The position numbers and the translations under genes were made by a program. Below are positions 32,840-41,726 of a stretch of 64,000 bases of DNA, piece after piece. The notes under the pieces were generated by a model, which worked only from the letters and a program-made list of their open reading frames with translations, was not told where the DNA came from and searched no databases. The DNA lies in the NCBI RefSeq assembly GCF_049705945.1, contig NZ_JBNAMV010000004.1, positions 248,001-312,000 on the forward strand. The letters run 5' to 3'. This DNA is from Salarchaeum japonicum_A (lineage in GTDB: Archaea; Halobacteriota; Halobacteria; Halobacteriales; Halobacteriaceae). Every line of letters starts with the position of its first letter. The stretch's first letter is position 1.

Positions 32840-33937
32840 ATGACGGACGACCTCTTCACGCCGCTCGAACTCAGGGAGACCGAGATTCCGAACCGACTGA
32901 TGCTGTCCCCGATGTGCCAGTACTCCTGCGACGGCCTCGACGGCCTCGCGACGGAATGGCACAACGTCCACCTCGGCACGCGCGCCGTCGGCGGCGCCGG
33001 CCTCGTGATGGCCGAAGCGACCGCCGTCGAAGCGCGCGGCCGCATCACCCCCCACGACCTCGGCATCTGGAGCGAGGAACACGCGGACGCGCTCAAACGC
33101 ACCACGGACTTCATCGAATCCCAGGGCGCGGTGTCAGGCATCCAGCTCGCGCACGCCGGACGCAAAGCCTCCACGCACCGGCCGTGGGCGGACGAAGACG
33201 GCTACGTCCCAATTGAGGACGAAGGCTGGGAGGTCGTCTCCGCGACGGACGAACCCTACCCCTACGAAACCGACCACCCCACGCACGCGCTCACCACCGA
33301 GGAAGTCGAAGACGTCGTCGACTCCTTCCGAGAGGCAGCCGAGCACGCGCTCGACGCCGGGTTTGACGTGCCCGAAGTTCACGCCGCCCACGGCTACCTC
33401 CTCCACCAGTTCCTCAGCCCCGTCACGAACGACCGCGACGACAAGTACGGCGGGAGCTTCGAGAACCGCACCCGCATCGTCCGCGAAGTCACCGAAGCGG
33501 TACGCGACGTCTACCCCGACGACAAACCCGTCTTCGTCCGCATCAGCGCCACCGACTGGATCGACGACGAACCCAGCTGGGACGTCGAACAATCCACCCG
33601 ACTCGCCGACCAGCTCGCCGACGCCGGCGCCGACCTCATCGACGTCTCCACCGGCGGCATCTCCCCGAAACAAAACATCGAATGGGTCGGCCCGAACTAC
33701 CAACTCCGCTTCGCCGAACACATCCGGGAGAACAAGACCTCCAACATCAAAATCGGGAGCGTCGGCGGCATCACCAGCCCCGAACAGGCAGACTCCCTCA
33801 TCCGCAACGACCGCGTCGACCTCACCATCATCGGCCGCAAATTCCTCCGCGACCCCTACTTCGGCCTCCACGCCGCCCAAGAACTCGGCCACGAAGACGC
33901 CAACCGACCACCCGCCCAGTACCGCCGGGGCTTCTAA
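32840..33937 (+). CDS. NADH:flavin oxidoreductase (Old Yellow Enzyme, YqjM type)
   Basis: A 365-residue TIM-barrel FMN enzyme. LMLSPMCQYS places Cys26 where YqjM-type enzymes have their flavin-tuning Cys; QLAHAGRKAS, VHAAHGYLLHQFLSP, KYGGSFENRTR and IGSVGGITSPEQ with GRKFLRDPYF follow in order. It reduces activated C=C bonds of enones with NAD(P)H. The YqjM-like (thermophilic-like) class is suggested by Cys26 and by length. It is followed by a T-tract and the hairpin array. Confidence 0.92.
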   Translation: MTDDLFTPLELRETEIPNRLMLSPMCQYSCDGLDGLATEWHNVHLGTRAVGGAGLVMAEATAVEARGRITPHDLGIWSEEHADALKRTTDFIESQGAVSGIQLAHAGRKASTHRPWADEDGYVPIEDEGWEVVSATDEPYPYETDHPTHALTTEEVEDVVDSFREAAEHALDAGFDVPEVHAAHGYLLHQFLSPVTNDRDDKYGGSFENRTRIVREVTEAVRDVYPDDKPVFVRISATDWIDDEPSWDVEQSTRLADQLADAGADLIDVSTGGISPKQNIEWVGPNYQLRFAEHIRENKTSNIKIGSVGGITSPEQADSLIRNDRVDLTIIGRKFLRDPYFGLHAAQELGHEDANRPPAQYRRGF

Positions 33938-33942
33938 TCCAC

Positions 33943-34306
33943 CTTTTTACTGTGAGGGGGTCGCTCTGCGACCCCCCTCCAGCAAAAACCTGGAGGGAAA
34001 AGCCTCGCTCCGCGAGCGAGTGAATCGCGGCGCGACGCGCCGCGAATGCTATTTTCTGTTCCGCTCCCACAATCGTTCCGCGAGTGTTCAAGTAGGAAGC
34101 CGCGGCCAGCGAACGGTATCTACTGAGAATCGTCGCGCGTCGGAGCCGCGAAATCCGACGACCAGCCGTCGCGCGAACCTACAGAGTCGTCGTGTCAGCC
34201 CCAAAACCCGGATTTAAGGGTGCGGCGAGCCTTCGGTTCGACGAGACGTGATTCGTTCGACCCCCCGGGAGAGACTGCCAGTCACAAATCACGCAGGTAG
34301 CACTCG
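33943..34306. other. Intergenic region: T-tract, four-hairpin array, TrkH promoter zone
   Basis: No gene. After a 5-T tract (33943-33947) come four consecutive hairpins (33956-34045), then GC-rich sequence and a possible TATA-like GGATTTAAGG (about 34210-34219) ahead of the TrkH gene, whose start is about 90 bp further on. Confidence 0.6.
33956..34045. repeat. Array of four tandem perfect hairpins
   Basis: Stem 1: GGGGGTCGC / GCGACCCCC, loop TCT (33956-33976). Stem 2: CCCTCCAG / CTGGAGGG with loop CAAAAAC (33975-33997). Stem 3: CTCGCTC / GAGCGAG, loop CGC (34004-34020). Stem 4: TCGCGGCGCG and its complement around one A (34025-34045). An ATTTTCT run follows. Such a dense array is unlike a simple archaeal T-tract terminator. 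Confidence 0.75.
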
Positions 34307-35800
34307 ATGAGCCTGCGCGTTCGCTGGCGTGCGAGCCTCACGCTCGTCGGCCTCGTCCTCAAGTGGCTCTGGGTACCGCTCACAGCACCTCTCCTTCTCG
34401 CGCTGTACGACGGCACTCCCATCCTTCCGTTCGTCGTTCCGATGGTCGTCACCGCGCTCCTCGGCGCCGCACTCGAACGATTCCCCTCGGACGGTGACGT
34501 GCACGTCCGCGAAGCCTTCCTGATGGTCGCGCTCACCTGGCTGAGCGTCGCAGTCATCGGGTCGCTGCCGTTCCTCCTCGCCCAAAACGGCGTTCTCGCA
34601 CATCCCGTGAACGCGCTGTTCGAGGCGATGAGCGGCGTCACCACGACTGGCGCGACCGTCATCGTCGACTTCGACGCGCACTCGCGAGCCATCTTCCTGT
34701 GGCGGTCGCTCCTCCAATGGCTCGGCGGCCTCGGTGTACTCGTGCTCGCGACCGCCGTCCTCTCCCGTGTCTCCGTCGGCGGCGCGCAGCTCATGGAGAC
34801 GGAAACCCAGACGAAGGACGTCAAACTCACGCCGAAGATTTCGGAGACAGCGCGGTTGCTCTGGACGATATACATCGTGTTGACCGCGCTCGCGGTCGTC
34901 GTCCTCTACGGGCTGAACCTCGCCGGCGTCGCACCCGAGATGACGCTGTTCGACGCCATCGCGCACGCCCTCACGTCCGTGTCGACGAGCGGGTTCTCGC
35001 CGCGCGCGGACAGCATCGCGGCGTTCTCGCCGGCCGTCCAGTGGGCGCTCGCGCTGTTCATGGTCACGGGCGCGACGAGTTTCGTCCTCATCTACCACGC
35101 GGTCACGGGGGACACGAAGCGCGCGCGGAACAGCAGCGAGTTCCGGTTCTACATCGGGACGCTGACCGCGTTCGTGCTCGCCGCCATGGTCCTCCTGACC
35201 CTCGATTCGGGGCTCGACCTCTCCGGGATGGACTTGGTTCGGCACGCCGTCTTCCAGGTGGTATCCATCGTGACGACGACCGGGTACGCGAGCATGGACT
35301 TCAACGTCTGGTCGTCAAGCGCGAAATCCCTGCTGTTTGCGGGAATGTTCGTCGGCGGAATGGCGGGGAGCACGACGTGCTCCATCAAGGCTGTGCGGTG
35401 GCTGGTCGTCCTGAAGTCGCTGCGCCGCGACCTCTACTCCTCGGCACTCCCGAACGTCGTTAAGCCGGTTCGACTCGGTGGAAGTGTCATCGAGGAGGAT
35501 ACGATTCGCGACATCTACGCGTACGTCCTTCTGACGCTCGTGTTCTTCGCGGCAGCGGCCGCGTTCGTCGCGGTCGACGCCGCGCGCGTCGGACTGCCGG
35601 TGAGCGAGTTCGAAGCGATGGGCGCGGCGGCGTCGACGTTTCTCAATATCGGGCCGGCGTTCGGGCTCGCCGGCCCGCTCGCGAACTACGAGGCGTTCCC
35701 GATGTCGACGAAGGTCGTGATGACGGTTCTCATGTGGATCGGCCGTATCGAAATCGTGCCCGTGCTCGTGTTGTTGACGCCGACGTTCTGGCGGTCCTAG
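34307..35800 (+). CDS. TrkH family potassium uptake protein
   Basis: A 497-residue membrane protein with the four-repeat Trk/Ktr/HKT fold. Pore loop 1 contains EAMSGVTTTGATV with the selectivity Gly, loop 2 LTSVSTSGFSPR, loop 3 QVVSIVTTTGYASMDF, and loop 4 is in the MGAAASTFLNIGPAFG region. It conducts K+ inward, essential for the salt-in strategy. The regulatory TrkA subunit gene is not adjacent. The stop overlaps the convergent MFS gene by 4 nt (CTAG). Confidence 0.92.
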   Translation: MSLRVRWRASLTLVGLVLKWLWVPLTAPLLLALYDGTPILPFVVPMVVTALLGAALERFPSDGDVHVREAFLMVALTWLSVAVIGSLPFLLAQNGVLAHPVNALFEAMSGVTTTGATVIVDFDAHSRAIFLWRSLLQWLGGLGVLVLATAVLSRVSVGGAQLMETETQTKDVKLTPKISETARLLWTIYIVLTALAVVVLYGLNLAGVAPEMTLFDAIAHALTSVSTSGFSPRADSIAAFSPAVQWALALFMVTGATSFVLIYHAVTGDTKRARNSSEFRFYIGTLTAFVLAAMVLLTLDSGLDLSGMDLVRHAVFQVVSIVTTTGYASMDFNVWSSSAKSLLFAGMFVGGMAGSTTCSIKAVRWLVVLKSLRRDLYSSALPNVVKPVRLGGSVIEEDTIRDIYAYVLLTLVFFAAAAAFVAVDAARVGLPVSEFEAMGAAASTFLNIGPAFGLAGPLANYEAFPMSTKVVMTVLMWIGRIEIVPVLVLLTPTFWRS

Positions 35801-37068
35801 GTCTGTCTGGCGGCGAGAATCGCGCCGGCGAGGACGAACCCGCCCGCGGCGACGAACGCGACGGTGTAGCTCGTGGTGGTGGCGAGCCAGCCGCCGAGAA
35901 GGCTTCCGACTCCTGTTGCGACGCCGCCGAGCGCGCCGTACGCGCCGAGCGCGTCCCCGCGAATCGCGGGCGGGGCGAGTCGCGTGACGAGGGTGGTCGC
36001 GGTGACGGCGACGACGGCCCAGGTCACGCCGACGGCGAGGAAGAGCAGGAGAAGTGCGAGCAATCCGGGGAGTGCGGGGAGGAGCGCGACGAGCGCGATA
36101 GCGGGGAAGAGGAGGACGCGCGCGGCGAGCGCGACGAGCTGGACGACGCGCGCGCCGTGCTGGGTGGCAAGCGCGCCGGCGCGAGCGTAGAAGACGGCGG
36201 AGGCGGCGCTGGATGCGAGGAACACGACGAACACCTCGGTGGAGCCGTACCCGAGGTCGGTGAGGAAGGCGGGGAGCGGCCCGAAGAACGTCGCGAACCC
36301 GGTGAACGCGAGGAAGACGGCGACGAGGTAGGCGGCGAGCGCGGGTGTGAGACGGGCGGCGAGCGCTCGCGGGTGGAGGCGGCGTATCGCCCAGAACGAC
36401 CGCAGGCCGCTGAATGGACTGATGCGGGTGGCGCGGCCGGAGCCGCGGAGGAGGCGTTCGACGCTCGCGGTGGAGCGCCCGAACCGTGCGATGGAGACGG
36501 TGGGCTGGGGGAGCGAGCGCCACGCGAGCGCGAACGCGGCGACGGTGACGACGGCGGAGAGCCCGAAGAACCACCGCTGGGCGGAGAGCGTGTCGAGGAC
36601 GCGACCGGCGACGGCGGCGTTCCAGACGGTTCCGGCGAGCAGGCCGGCGAGCCAGCCGTACCCCTGGACTTCGTTGAGGCGGCCGATGCGGGCGTCCCAG
36701 CCGGATTCGGGGACGTCGGCGACGGCGAGCAGCGTGAGGACGGGCGCGGCGGCGGCGGCCGCGAAGAGGAGCGCGGCGTTCGCGGTGACCACGGCCCACA
36801 CGGAGGAAACAAACGGGAAGACGGCGAACGCGAGCGCTGCCGCGCCGAGGCTGAGCAGGACGAACGGCCGGTAGCGGCCGGTGCGGGAGGCGAGACGTCC
36901 CCAGGCGAGCGCGCCGGGGACGCCGGCGAACGCGCCGGTCGCGGCGATGAGGCCGACGGCGAACGCGTCCGCGCCGAGCGCGAGCGCGTACAGCGGCACG
37001 AGCACGGACGCCGCGCCGATGGCGGCGTATCCGAGCGCCCACGCGTACAGCCAGCGGTCGGAACTCAC
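35797..37068 (-). CDS. Major facilitator superfamily transporter
   Basis: A 423-residue protein with 12 predicted membrane segments and a typical motif A-like loop (GRLASRTGRYRPFVLLSLGA, between segments 2 and 3). I chose GTG 37068 (VSSDRWLYAWALGYA) because the frame upstream would need a TTG start. Substrate unknown; the small size and family suggest drug or metabolite export. It is divergent from the NCS2 permease gene, 90 bp apart. Confidence 0.85.
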   Translation of the reverse strand: MSSDRWLYAWALGYAAIGAASVLVPLYALALGADAFAVGLIAATGAFAGVPGALAWGRLASRTGRYRPFVLLSLGAAALAFAVFPFVSSVWAVVTANAALLFAAAAAAPVLTLLAVADVPESGWDARIGRLNEVQGYGWLAGLLAGTVWNAAVAGRVLDTLSAQRWFFGLSAVVTVAAFALAWRSLPQPTVSIARFGRSTASVERLLRGSGRATRISPFSGLRSFWAIRRLHPRALAARLTPALAAYLVAVFLAFTGFATFFGPLPAFLTDLGYGSTEVFVVFLASSAASAVFYARAGALATQHGARVVQLVALAARVLLFPAIALVALLPALPGLLALLLLFLAVGVTWAVVAVTATTLVTRLAPPAIRGDALGAYGALGGVATGVGSLLGGWLATTTSYTVAFVAAGGFVLAGAILAARQT

Positions 37069-37158
37069 GGTCGTGAGGTGTCTCGGGCGTGACAAAGCGG
37101 TTGCGTTCGCGGAAGAACGCGGCGTTTATCCCGCGGCGGTCTGTGCGCTCTACTCGGA

Positions 37159-38724
37159 ATGAGTTCGGACGAGACGCCCCCCGAGGGGTTGGCGGGCGAA
37201 CCGGGGACGGAGCGCGTGGAGGAGTCTCTGGTCGAGTACGGTATCGAGGACGAACCGCCGCTGGGTCGCGCGGCGGCGCTCGGCCTCCAGCACTATCTGA
37301 CGATGGTCGGCGCGAACATCGCGGTGCCGCTCATCCTCGCGGCCGCAATGGGGATGCCGGCGGACGCGACCGCACAACTGGTCGGGACGTTCTTCGTCGT
37401 GTCCGGGGTGGCGACGCTCGCGCAGACGACGCTCGGGAACCGCTATCCCATCGTGCAGGGCGCGTCGTTCGCGCTGCTCGCGCCGGCGCTCGCCATCGTC
37501 GGCGTGATGGCGAGCCAGCCGAATCCGCCGAGCTGGGAGGTGATGTTGCGGCAGCTTCAGGGCGCGATTATCGTCGCCGCGCTCGCGGAGACCGTCATCG
37601 GCTACGTCGGCCTGGTCGGCTGGCTGAAGAAATACATCTCGCCGGTGAGCATCGCGCCGACAATCGCGCTCATCGGGCTCGCGCTGTTCAACGCGCCGCA
37701 GATTATCGACGTGAACGCCCAGATGGCGGGCGCGCAGCAGAACTGGTACCTGCTCGGACTCACGGTCCTGCTCATCGTCGGGTGCAGTCAGTACCTCTCG
37801 ACGGTGAGCACGGCGTTCCGGCTCTACCCCGTCCTCATCGGCATCGTCGCCGCGTGGGGCGTCGCGGCCGTGCTCTCCGTCGTCGGCGTCATCGGCCCGA
37901 ACGCGTACGGCTACGTCGACCTCTCGCAGGTCACGTCCGCGCCCGCGCTCACCGTGCCGTCGCCGTTCCAGTGGGGGACGCCGCTGTTCACGCCCGCGTA
38001 CATCGTCGGAATGTTCGCGGGCTTCCTCGCGTCCATCTTCGAGTCCTTCGGCGACTATCACGCGGTCGCGCGGCTCTCCGGGACGAGCGCGCCGTCCGCG
38101 AAACGCATCAACCACGGTATCGGCATGGAGGGACTGATGAGCGCGTTCGCGGGCATCATGGGCACCGGGAACGGCTCCACGTCCTACTCCGAGAACGTCG
38201 GCGCCATCGGATTGACCGGCGTCGCGTCCCGGTACGTCGTCCAACTCGGCGCGCTGTTCATGCTCGTCGTCGGGTTCGTCGGATACGTCGGCGGTCTCGT
38301 CACCACCATCCCCGACCCAATCGTCGGCGGCCTGTTCGTCGCGATGTTCGGCCAGATCGTCGCGGTCGGCCTCTCGAACCTGAAGTACGTCGACCTCGAT
38401 TCGTCCAGGAATATCTACGTGCTCGGGTTCTCGCTGTTCGTCGGCCTCGCCGTCCCCGCCTACATGGGCGGCGTGGCGGACGCGTCGGTGCTGCAGGCCG
38501 GGTTCGCCGACGTGCCCGTGCTCGGCGTCCTGCTCGGAACGGAAGTGGTGGCGCAGACGGTGTACGTCGTCGGCGGCACCGGGATGGCGGTCGGCGGACT
38601 GACCGCGTTCGTGCTGGACAACACGATTCCGGGGAGCCGCGAGGAACGCGGCCTCGACGAGTGGTCGGCGCTCACGGAGGACGAGGGCGCGTTCGAGTCC
38701 GCGTGGGAGCGCCTGCGTCAGTAG
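37159..38724 (+). CDS. Xanthine/uracil permease (NCS2 family)
   Basis: A 521-residue protein with about 14 membrane segments. GLQHYLTMVGANIAVPLILA is the family start, ESFGDYHAVARLSG carries the conserved acidic substrate residue, and GNGSTSYSENVGAIGLTGVA matches the NCS2 signature. It imports a nucleobase with a cation. The acidic N-terminal 40 residues are typical of halophiles. It overlaps the convergent ZIP gene by 7 nt. Confidence 0.92.
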   Translation: MSSDETPPEGLAGEPGTERVEESLVEYGIEDEPPLGRAAALGLQHYLTMVGANIAVPLILAAAMGMPADATAQLVGTFFVVSGVATLAQTTLGNRYPIVQGASFALLAPALAIVGVMASQPNPPSWEVMLRQLQGAIIVAALAETVIGYVGLVGWLKKYISPVSIAPTIALIGLALFNAPQIIDVNAQMAGAQQNWYLLGLTVLLIVGCSQYLSTVSTAFRLYPVLIGIVAAWGVAAVLSVVGVIGPNAYGYVDLSQVTSAPALTVPSPFQWGTPLFTPAYIVGMFAGFLASIFESFGDYHAVARLSGTSAPSAKRINHGIGMEGLMSAFAGIMGTGNGSTSYSENVGAIGLTGVASRYVVQLGALFMLVVGFVGYVGGLVTTIPDPIVGGLFVAMFGQIVAVGLSNLKYVDLDSSRNIYVLGFSLFVGLAVPAYMGGVADASVLQAGFADVPVLGVLLGTEVVAQTVYVVGGTGMAVGGLTAFVLDNTIPGSREERGLDEWSALTEDEGAFESAWERLRQ

Positions 38725-39524
38725 AGGAGGAGCGGAACCATCGCGAGCGCGCCGGCGAGCAGGCCGAGCGCGAGTTCCGGAACGCCGTCGTTTTCGAGAT
38801 TCCTCCCAGTCTCGCGGGCTTCGGGGATGAACTCGGTGAGCACGAGGTAGGTCATCGCGCCGGCGGCGAACCCGAAGCCGTACGGGAGGAAGACGCGCGC
38901 CCACCGCACGAAGACGAACGCGATGCCCGCGCCGATGGGCTGGGGGATACTGGAGAAGACGGCCGCGCCGACCATCCGCCACTTGCTCATCCCGAGGTTC
39001 TTGAGGGGGATGGAGACCGCGAGGCCCTCCGGAACGTTGTGGATGGAGATGGCGACGGTCATGAAGACGGCGAGCACGGGGACTGAGAACCCGAGGAGGA
39101 CGAGCGTGTTCTCGGCGGTGTCGAGTCCGAGGTTCGCGAAGCTGACGCCGACGGCGACGCCCTCGGGGAAGGAGTGGACGGTGAGGACGCCGAGGATGAG
39201 TACGAGTTTCCGGAAGTCGGCTTCCGCGAACTCCCGCGGGTCGACTTCGGCGTCCGTGATGACGCGGTGCGCGACGACGACGAGGACGACGCCGGCGAGC
39301 GCGCCCGCGCCGACTTCGACGGGCGTGCCGTGGCCGAGTCCCTGCAGAACGAGGCCGAACCCGGACGCGGAGAGCATGATGCCGGACGCGAGCCCCCAGA
39401 GCGCGACGGTCCAGCGGTCGCTCACGTCGTCGACGAGGAAGAACGGGAGCGCGCCGAGTCCGGTCGCGAGGCACGTGACGAGCCCTGCGAGCACGACGAA
39501 CGCGAGAGCGGCGAGCGAAACCAT
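38718..39524 (-). CDS. ZIP family metal transporter
   Basis: A 268-residue protein with eight membrane segments. Metal-site motifs HSFPEGVAVG (segment IV) and HNVPEGLAVS (segment V) are intact. ZIP proteins take up Zn2+ or related metals. The cytoplasmic loop is not His-rich. Start ATG 39524. Confidence 0.92.
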   Translation of the reverse strand: MVSLAALAFVVLAGLVTCLATGLGALPFFLVDDVSDRWTVALWGLASGIMLSASGFGLVLQGLGHGTPVEVGAGALAGVVLVVVAHRVITDAEVDPREFAEADFRKLVLILGVLTVHSFPEGVAVGVSFANLGLDTAENTLVLLGFSVPVLAVFMTVAISIHNVPEGLAVSIPLKNLGMSKWRMVGAAVFSSIPQPIGAGIAFVFVRWARVFLPYGFGFAAGAMTYLVLTEFIPEARETGRNLENDGVPELALGLLAGALAMVPLLLY

Positions 39525-39629
39525 ACCGACAGTTACCGGCGAACACTCTTTTCTATTTCGGAAAATTATTTTGGCGTTCCTAAAACTCGGCGGGTGGTTT
39601 TATCGGTCGACCGGTCCTCTGAGTAGGTG

Positions 39630-41726
39630 ATGACAGGTGTAGGAGTCGGCGGCCTCTTCGACCCCGACCGCGTCGCTGTCGTCGGCGCGACGGACCGCGC
39701 GGGGTCGGTGGGGCGCGCCGTCCTGGAGAACCTCGACTCGTTCGACGGCGAGGTCGTCGCGGTGAACCCGAGTCGGGAGTCCGTGCTCGGCTATCGCTGC
39801 CACGACTCGGTCGCCGCGGTCGACGGTGTAGACCTCGCGGTCGTGGTGGTGCCGCCGTCGGTCGCCGTCGACGTGGTGCGCGAGGCCGGCGAGGCCGGTA
39901 TCAGAAACGTTGTCGTCGTCACGGCGGGGTTCGGCGAAGCCGGAAGCGAGGGCGCGGCGCGCGAGCGCGACCTCGCCGCGGTCGCCGCCGAGTACGACCT
40001 CACGCTCGTCGGACCGAACAGCCTGGGAATCATGAGCACGCCGGCGTCGATGAACGCGACGTTCGGCCCCGCGGACGCGCTCCCGGGGTCGATGAGCTTC
40101 ATGAGCCAGTCGGGCGCGTTCATCACCGCCGCGCTGGACTGGGCGGGCGACCAGGGCATCGGGTTCCGGCACGTCGTCAGCCTCGGGAACGAGGCCGTGC
40201 TCGACGAGACGGACTTCGTCGAGGCGTGGGGCGGCGACGAGACGAGCGTCGTCCTCGGGTACCTCGAAGGCATCAGCGACGGCCGCGAGTTCATCGACAC
40301 CGCGCGCGACGTGACCGCCGACACGCCCGTCGTGCTCGTGAAGTCCGGGCGAACCGAGGCGGGCGCGCAGGCCGCGTCCAGCCACACCGGCACCATCGCG
40401 GGCAGCGACGCCGCGTACGAGGCCGGATTGGACCAGGCGGGTGTAGTGCGCGCGACGAACGTCCAGCAGTTGTTCGACTACGCTCGCGCGCTCGACGGCC
40501 TCCCGCTGCCCGAGTCGGATTCGGTAGCCGTGGTGACGAACGCGGGCGGCCCGGGCGTGATGGCGACCGACGCCGTCGGCGACTCCTCGCTCTCGATGGC
40601 GTCGTTCACGGACGAGACGCTGGACGCGCTCAGCGAAGCGCTCCCCGCGAACGCGAACCGCTACAACCCCGTGGACGTCATCGGGGACGCGGGCATCGAG
40701 CGCTTTCGGACCGCGCTCGACACGGTGCTGGGCGACCCGAACGTCGGCGCGGCCGTCGTGGTCGCCGCACCCACCGCCGTCCTCGACTACGCGGACCTCG
40801 CGGACGCCGTCGGCGAAGTGACGGAGGCCCACGGCCTCCCGGTCGCGGCGGTACTGATGGGCGGAAGTCGCGCCGAGGAGCCGGCGGCCCGCCTCCGCGA
40901 GTCGGGCGTTCCGAACTACTTCGACCCGGCGCGGGCCGTGGATAGCCTCGACGCGCTCGCCCGCCAGCGCCGCATCTCGGAGCGCGAGTACGAACCGCCG
41001 CGAGAGTTCGACGTGGACCGAGACGCGGCCCGGGAGATATTGGAAGCCGCGGCCGACCGCGGGGAAACCCGGCTCGGCGTCGAAGCGATGGGGCTGCTGG
41101 ACGCGTACGGCATTCCCACCCCCGAGGGCGGTATCGCGGAGACGCCCGAGGACGCGGTGTCGTTGGCGCACGAAATCGAGGGCGACGTAGTGATGAAAAT
41201 CGTCAGTCCCGACATCCTTCACAAGTCGGACATCGGCGGCGTGAAGGTCGGCGTGCCGAACGAGGACGTGTACGACGCGTACGAGGACCTCGTCTCGCGC
41301 GCCCGGAACTACCAGCCGGACGCAACCGTGCTCGGCGTGCAGGTGCAGGAGCTCGTGGACACCGACCAAGGGACGGAGACGATTCTCGGCGTGAACCGCG
41401 ACCCCCAGTTCGGGCCGCTCGTCCTCTTTGGATTGGGCGGTATCTTCGTCGAGGTGATGGAGGACACGACCGTGCGAGTCGCGCCGGTGAGCGAGCGCGA
41501 GGCCGACGGGATGCTCTCCGACATTCAGGCCGCGCCGCTCCTGCGGGGGGCGCGCGGCCGCGAACCCACCGACCTCGACGCGCTCCGGGAGAGCATCGAG
41601 CGACTCAGCCAGCTCGCGACGGACTTCCCCGCGATTCTCGAACTGGACGTGAACCCACTCGTGGCGACGGCCGACGGCGTCGAGGCCGTGGACGTCCGCC
41701 TCACCATCGACCCAGACGACCTATGA
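39630..41726 (+). CDS. ADP-forming acyl-CoA synthetase (acetate-CoA ligase, fused alpha-beta)
   Basis: A 698-residue protein. The alpha part (about residues 1-450) has a CoA-binding Rossmann start, VAVVGATDRAGSVG, LVGPNSLGIMST, FMSQSGAF and the His of ASSHTGTIAGSD, which carries phosphate. The beta part (about 470-698) is an ATP-grasp with VVMKIVSPDILHKSDIGGV. Haloarchaea use this enzyme to make acetate or other acids with ATP. ATG 39630 is preferred over the GTG one codon earlier. The last codon overlaps the PTA-like gene (ATGA). Confidence 0.92.
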   Translation: MTGVGVGGLFDPDRVAVVGATDRAGSVGRAVLENLDSFDGEVVAVNPSRESVLGYRCHDSVAAVDGVDLAVVVVPPSVAVDVVREAGEAGIRNVVVVTAGFGEAGSEGAARERDLAAVAAEYDLTLVGPNSLGIMSTPASMNATFGPADALPGSMSFMSQSGAFITAALDWAGDQGIGFRHVVSLGNEAVLDETDFVEAWGGDETSVVLGYLEGISDGREFIDTARDVTADTPVVLVKSGRTEAGAQAASSHTGTIAGSDAAYEAGLDQAGVVRATNVQQLFDYARALDGLPLPESDSVAVVTNAGGPGVMATDAVGDSSLSMASFTDETLDALSEALPANANRYNPVDVIGDAGIERFRTALDTVLGDPNVGAAVVVAAPTAVLDYADLADAVGEVTEAHGLPVAAVLMGGSRAEEPAARLRESGVPNYFDPARAVDSLDALARQRRISEREYEPPREFDVDRDAAREILEAAADRGETRLGVEAMGLLDAYGIPTPEGGIAETPEDAVSLAHEIEGDVVMKIVSPDILHKSDIGGVKVGVPNEDVYDAYEDLVSRARNYQPDATVLGVQVQELVDTDQGTETILGVNRDPQFGPLVLFGLGGIFVEVMEDTTVRVAPVSEREADGMLSDIQAAPLLRGARGREPTDLDALRESIERLSQLATDFPAILELDVNPLVATADGVEAVDVRLTIDPDDL

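Noticed and set aside
33956..34045. CRISPR-like array
   Set aside because: The hairpins differ from one another and there are no repeat-spacer units.
34100..34300. Possible tRNA or RNA gene in the region upstream of trkH
   Set aside because: No clover-leaf, no T-loop (GGTTCRANTCC) and no anticodon arm could be drawn.
37150..39546. Nearly 800-codon frame opposite the NCS2 permease
   Set aside because: Arg/His/Asp-rich antisense shadow of the permease gene and out-of-frame with the ZIP gene.
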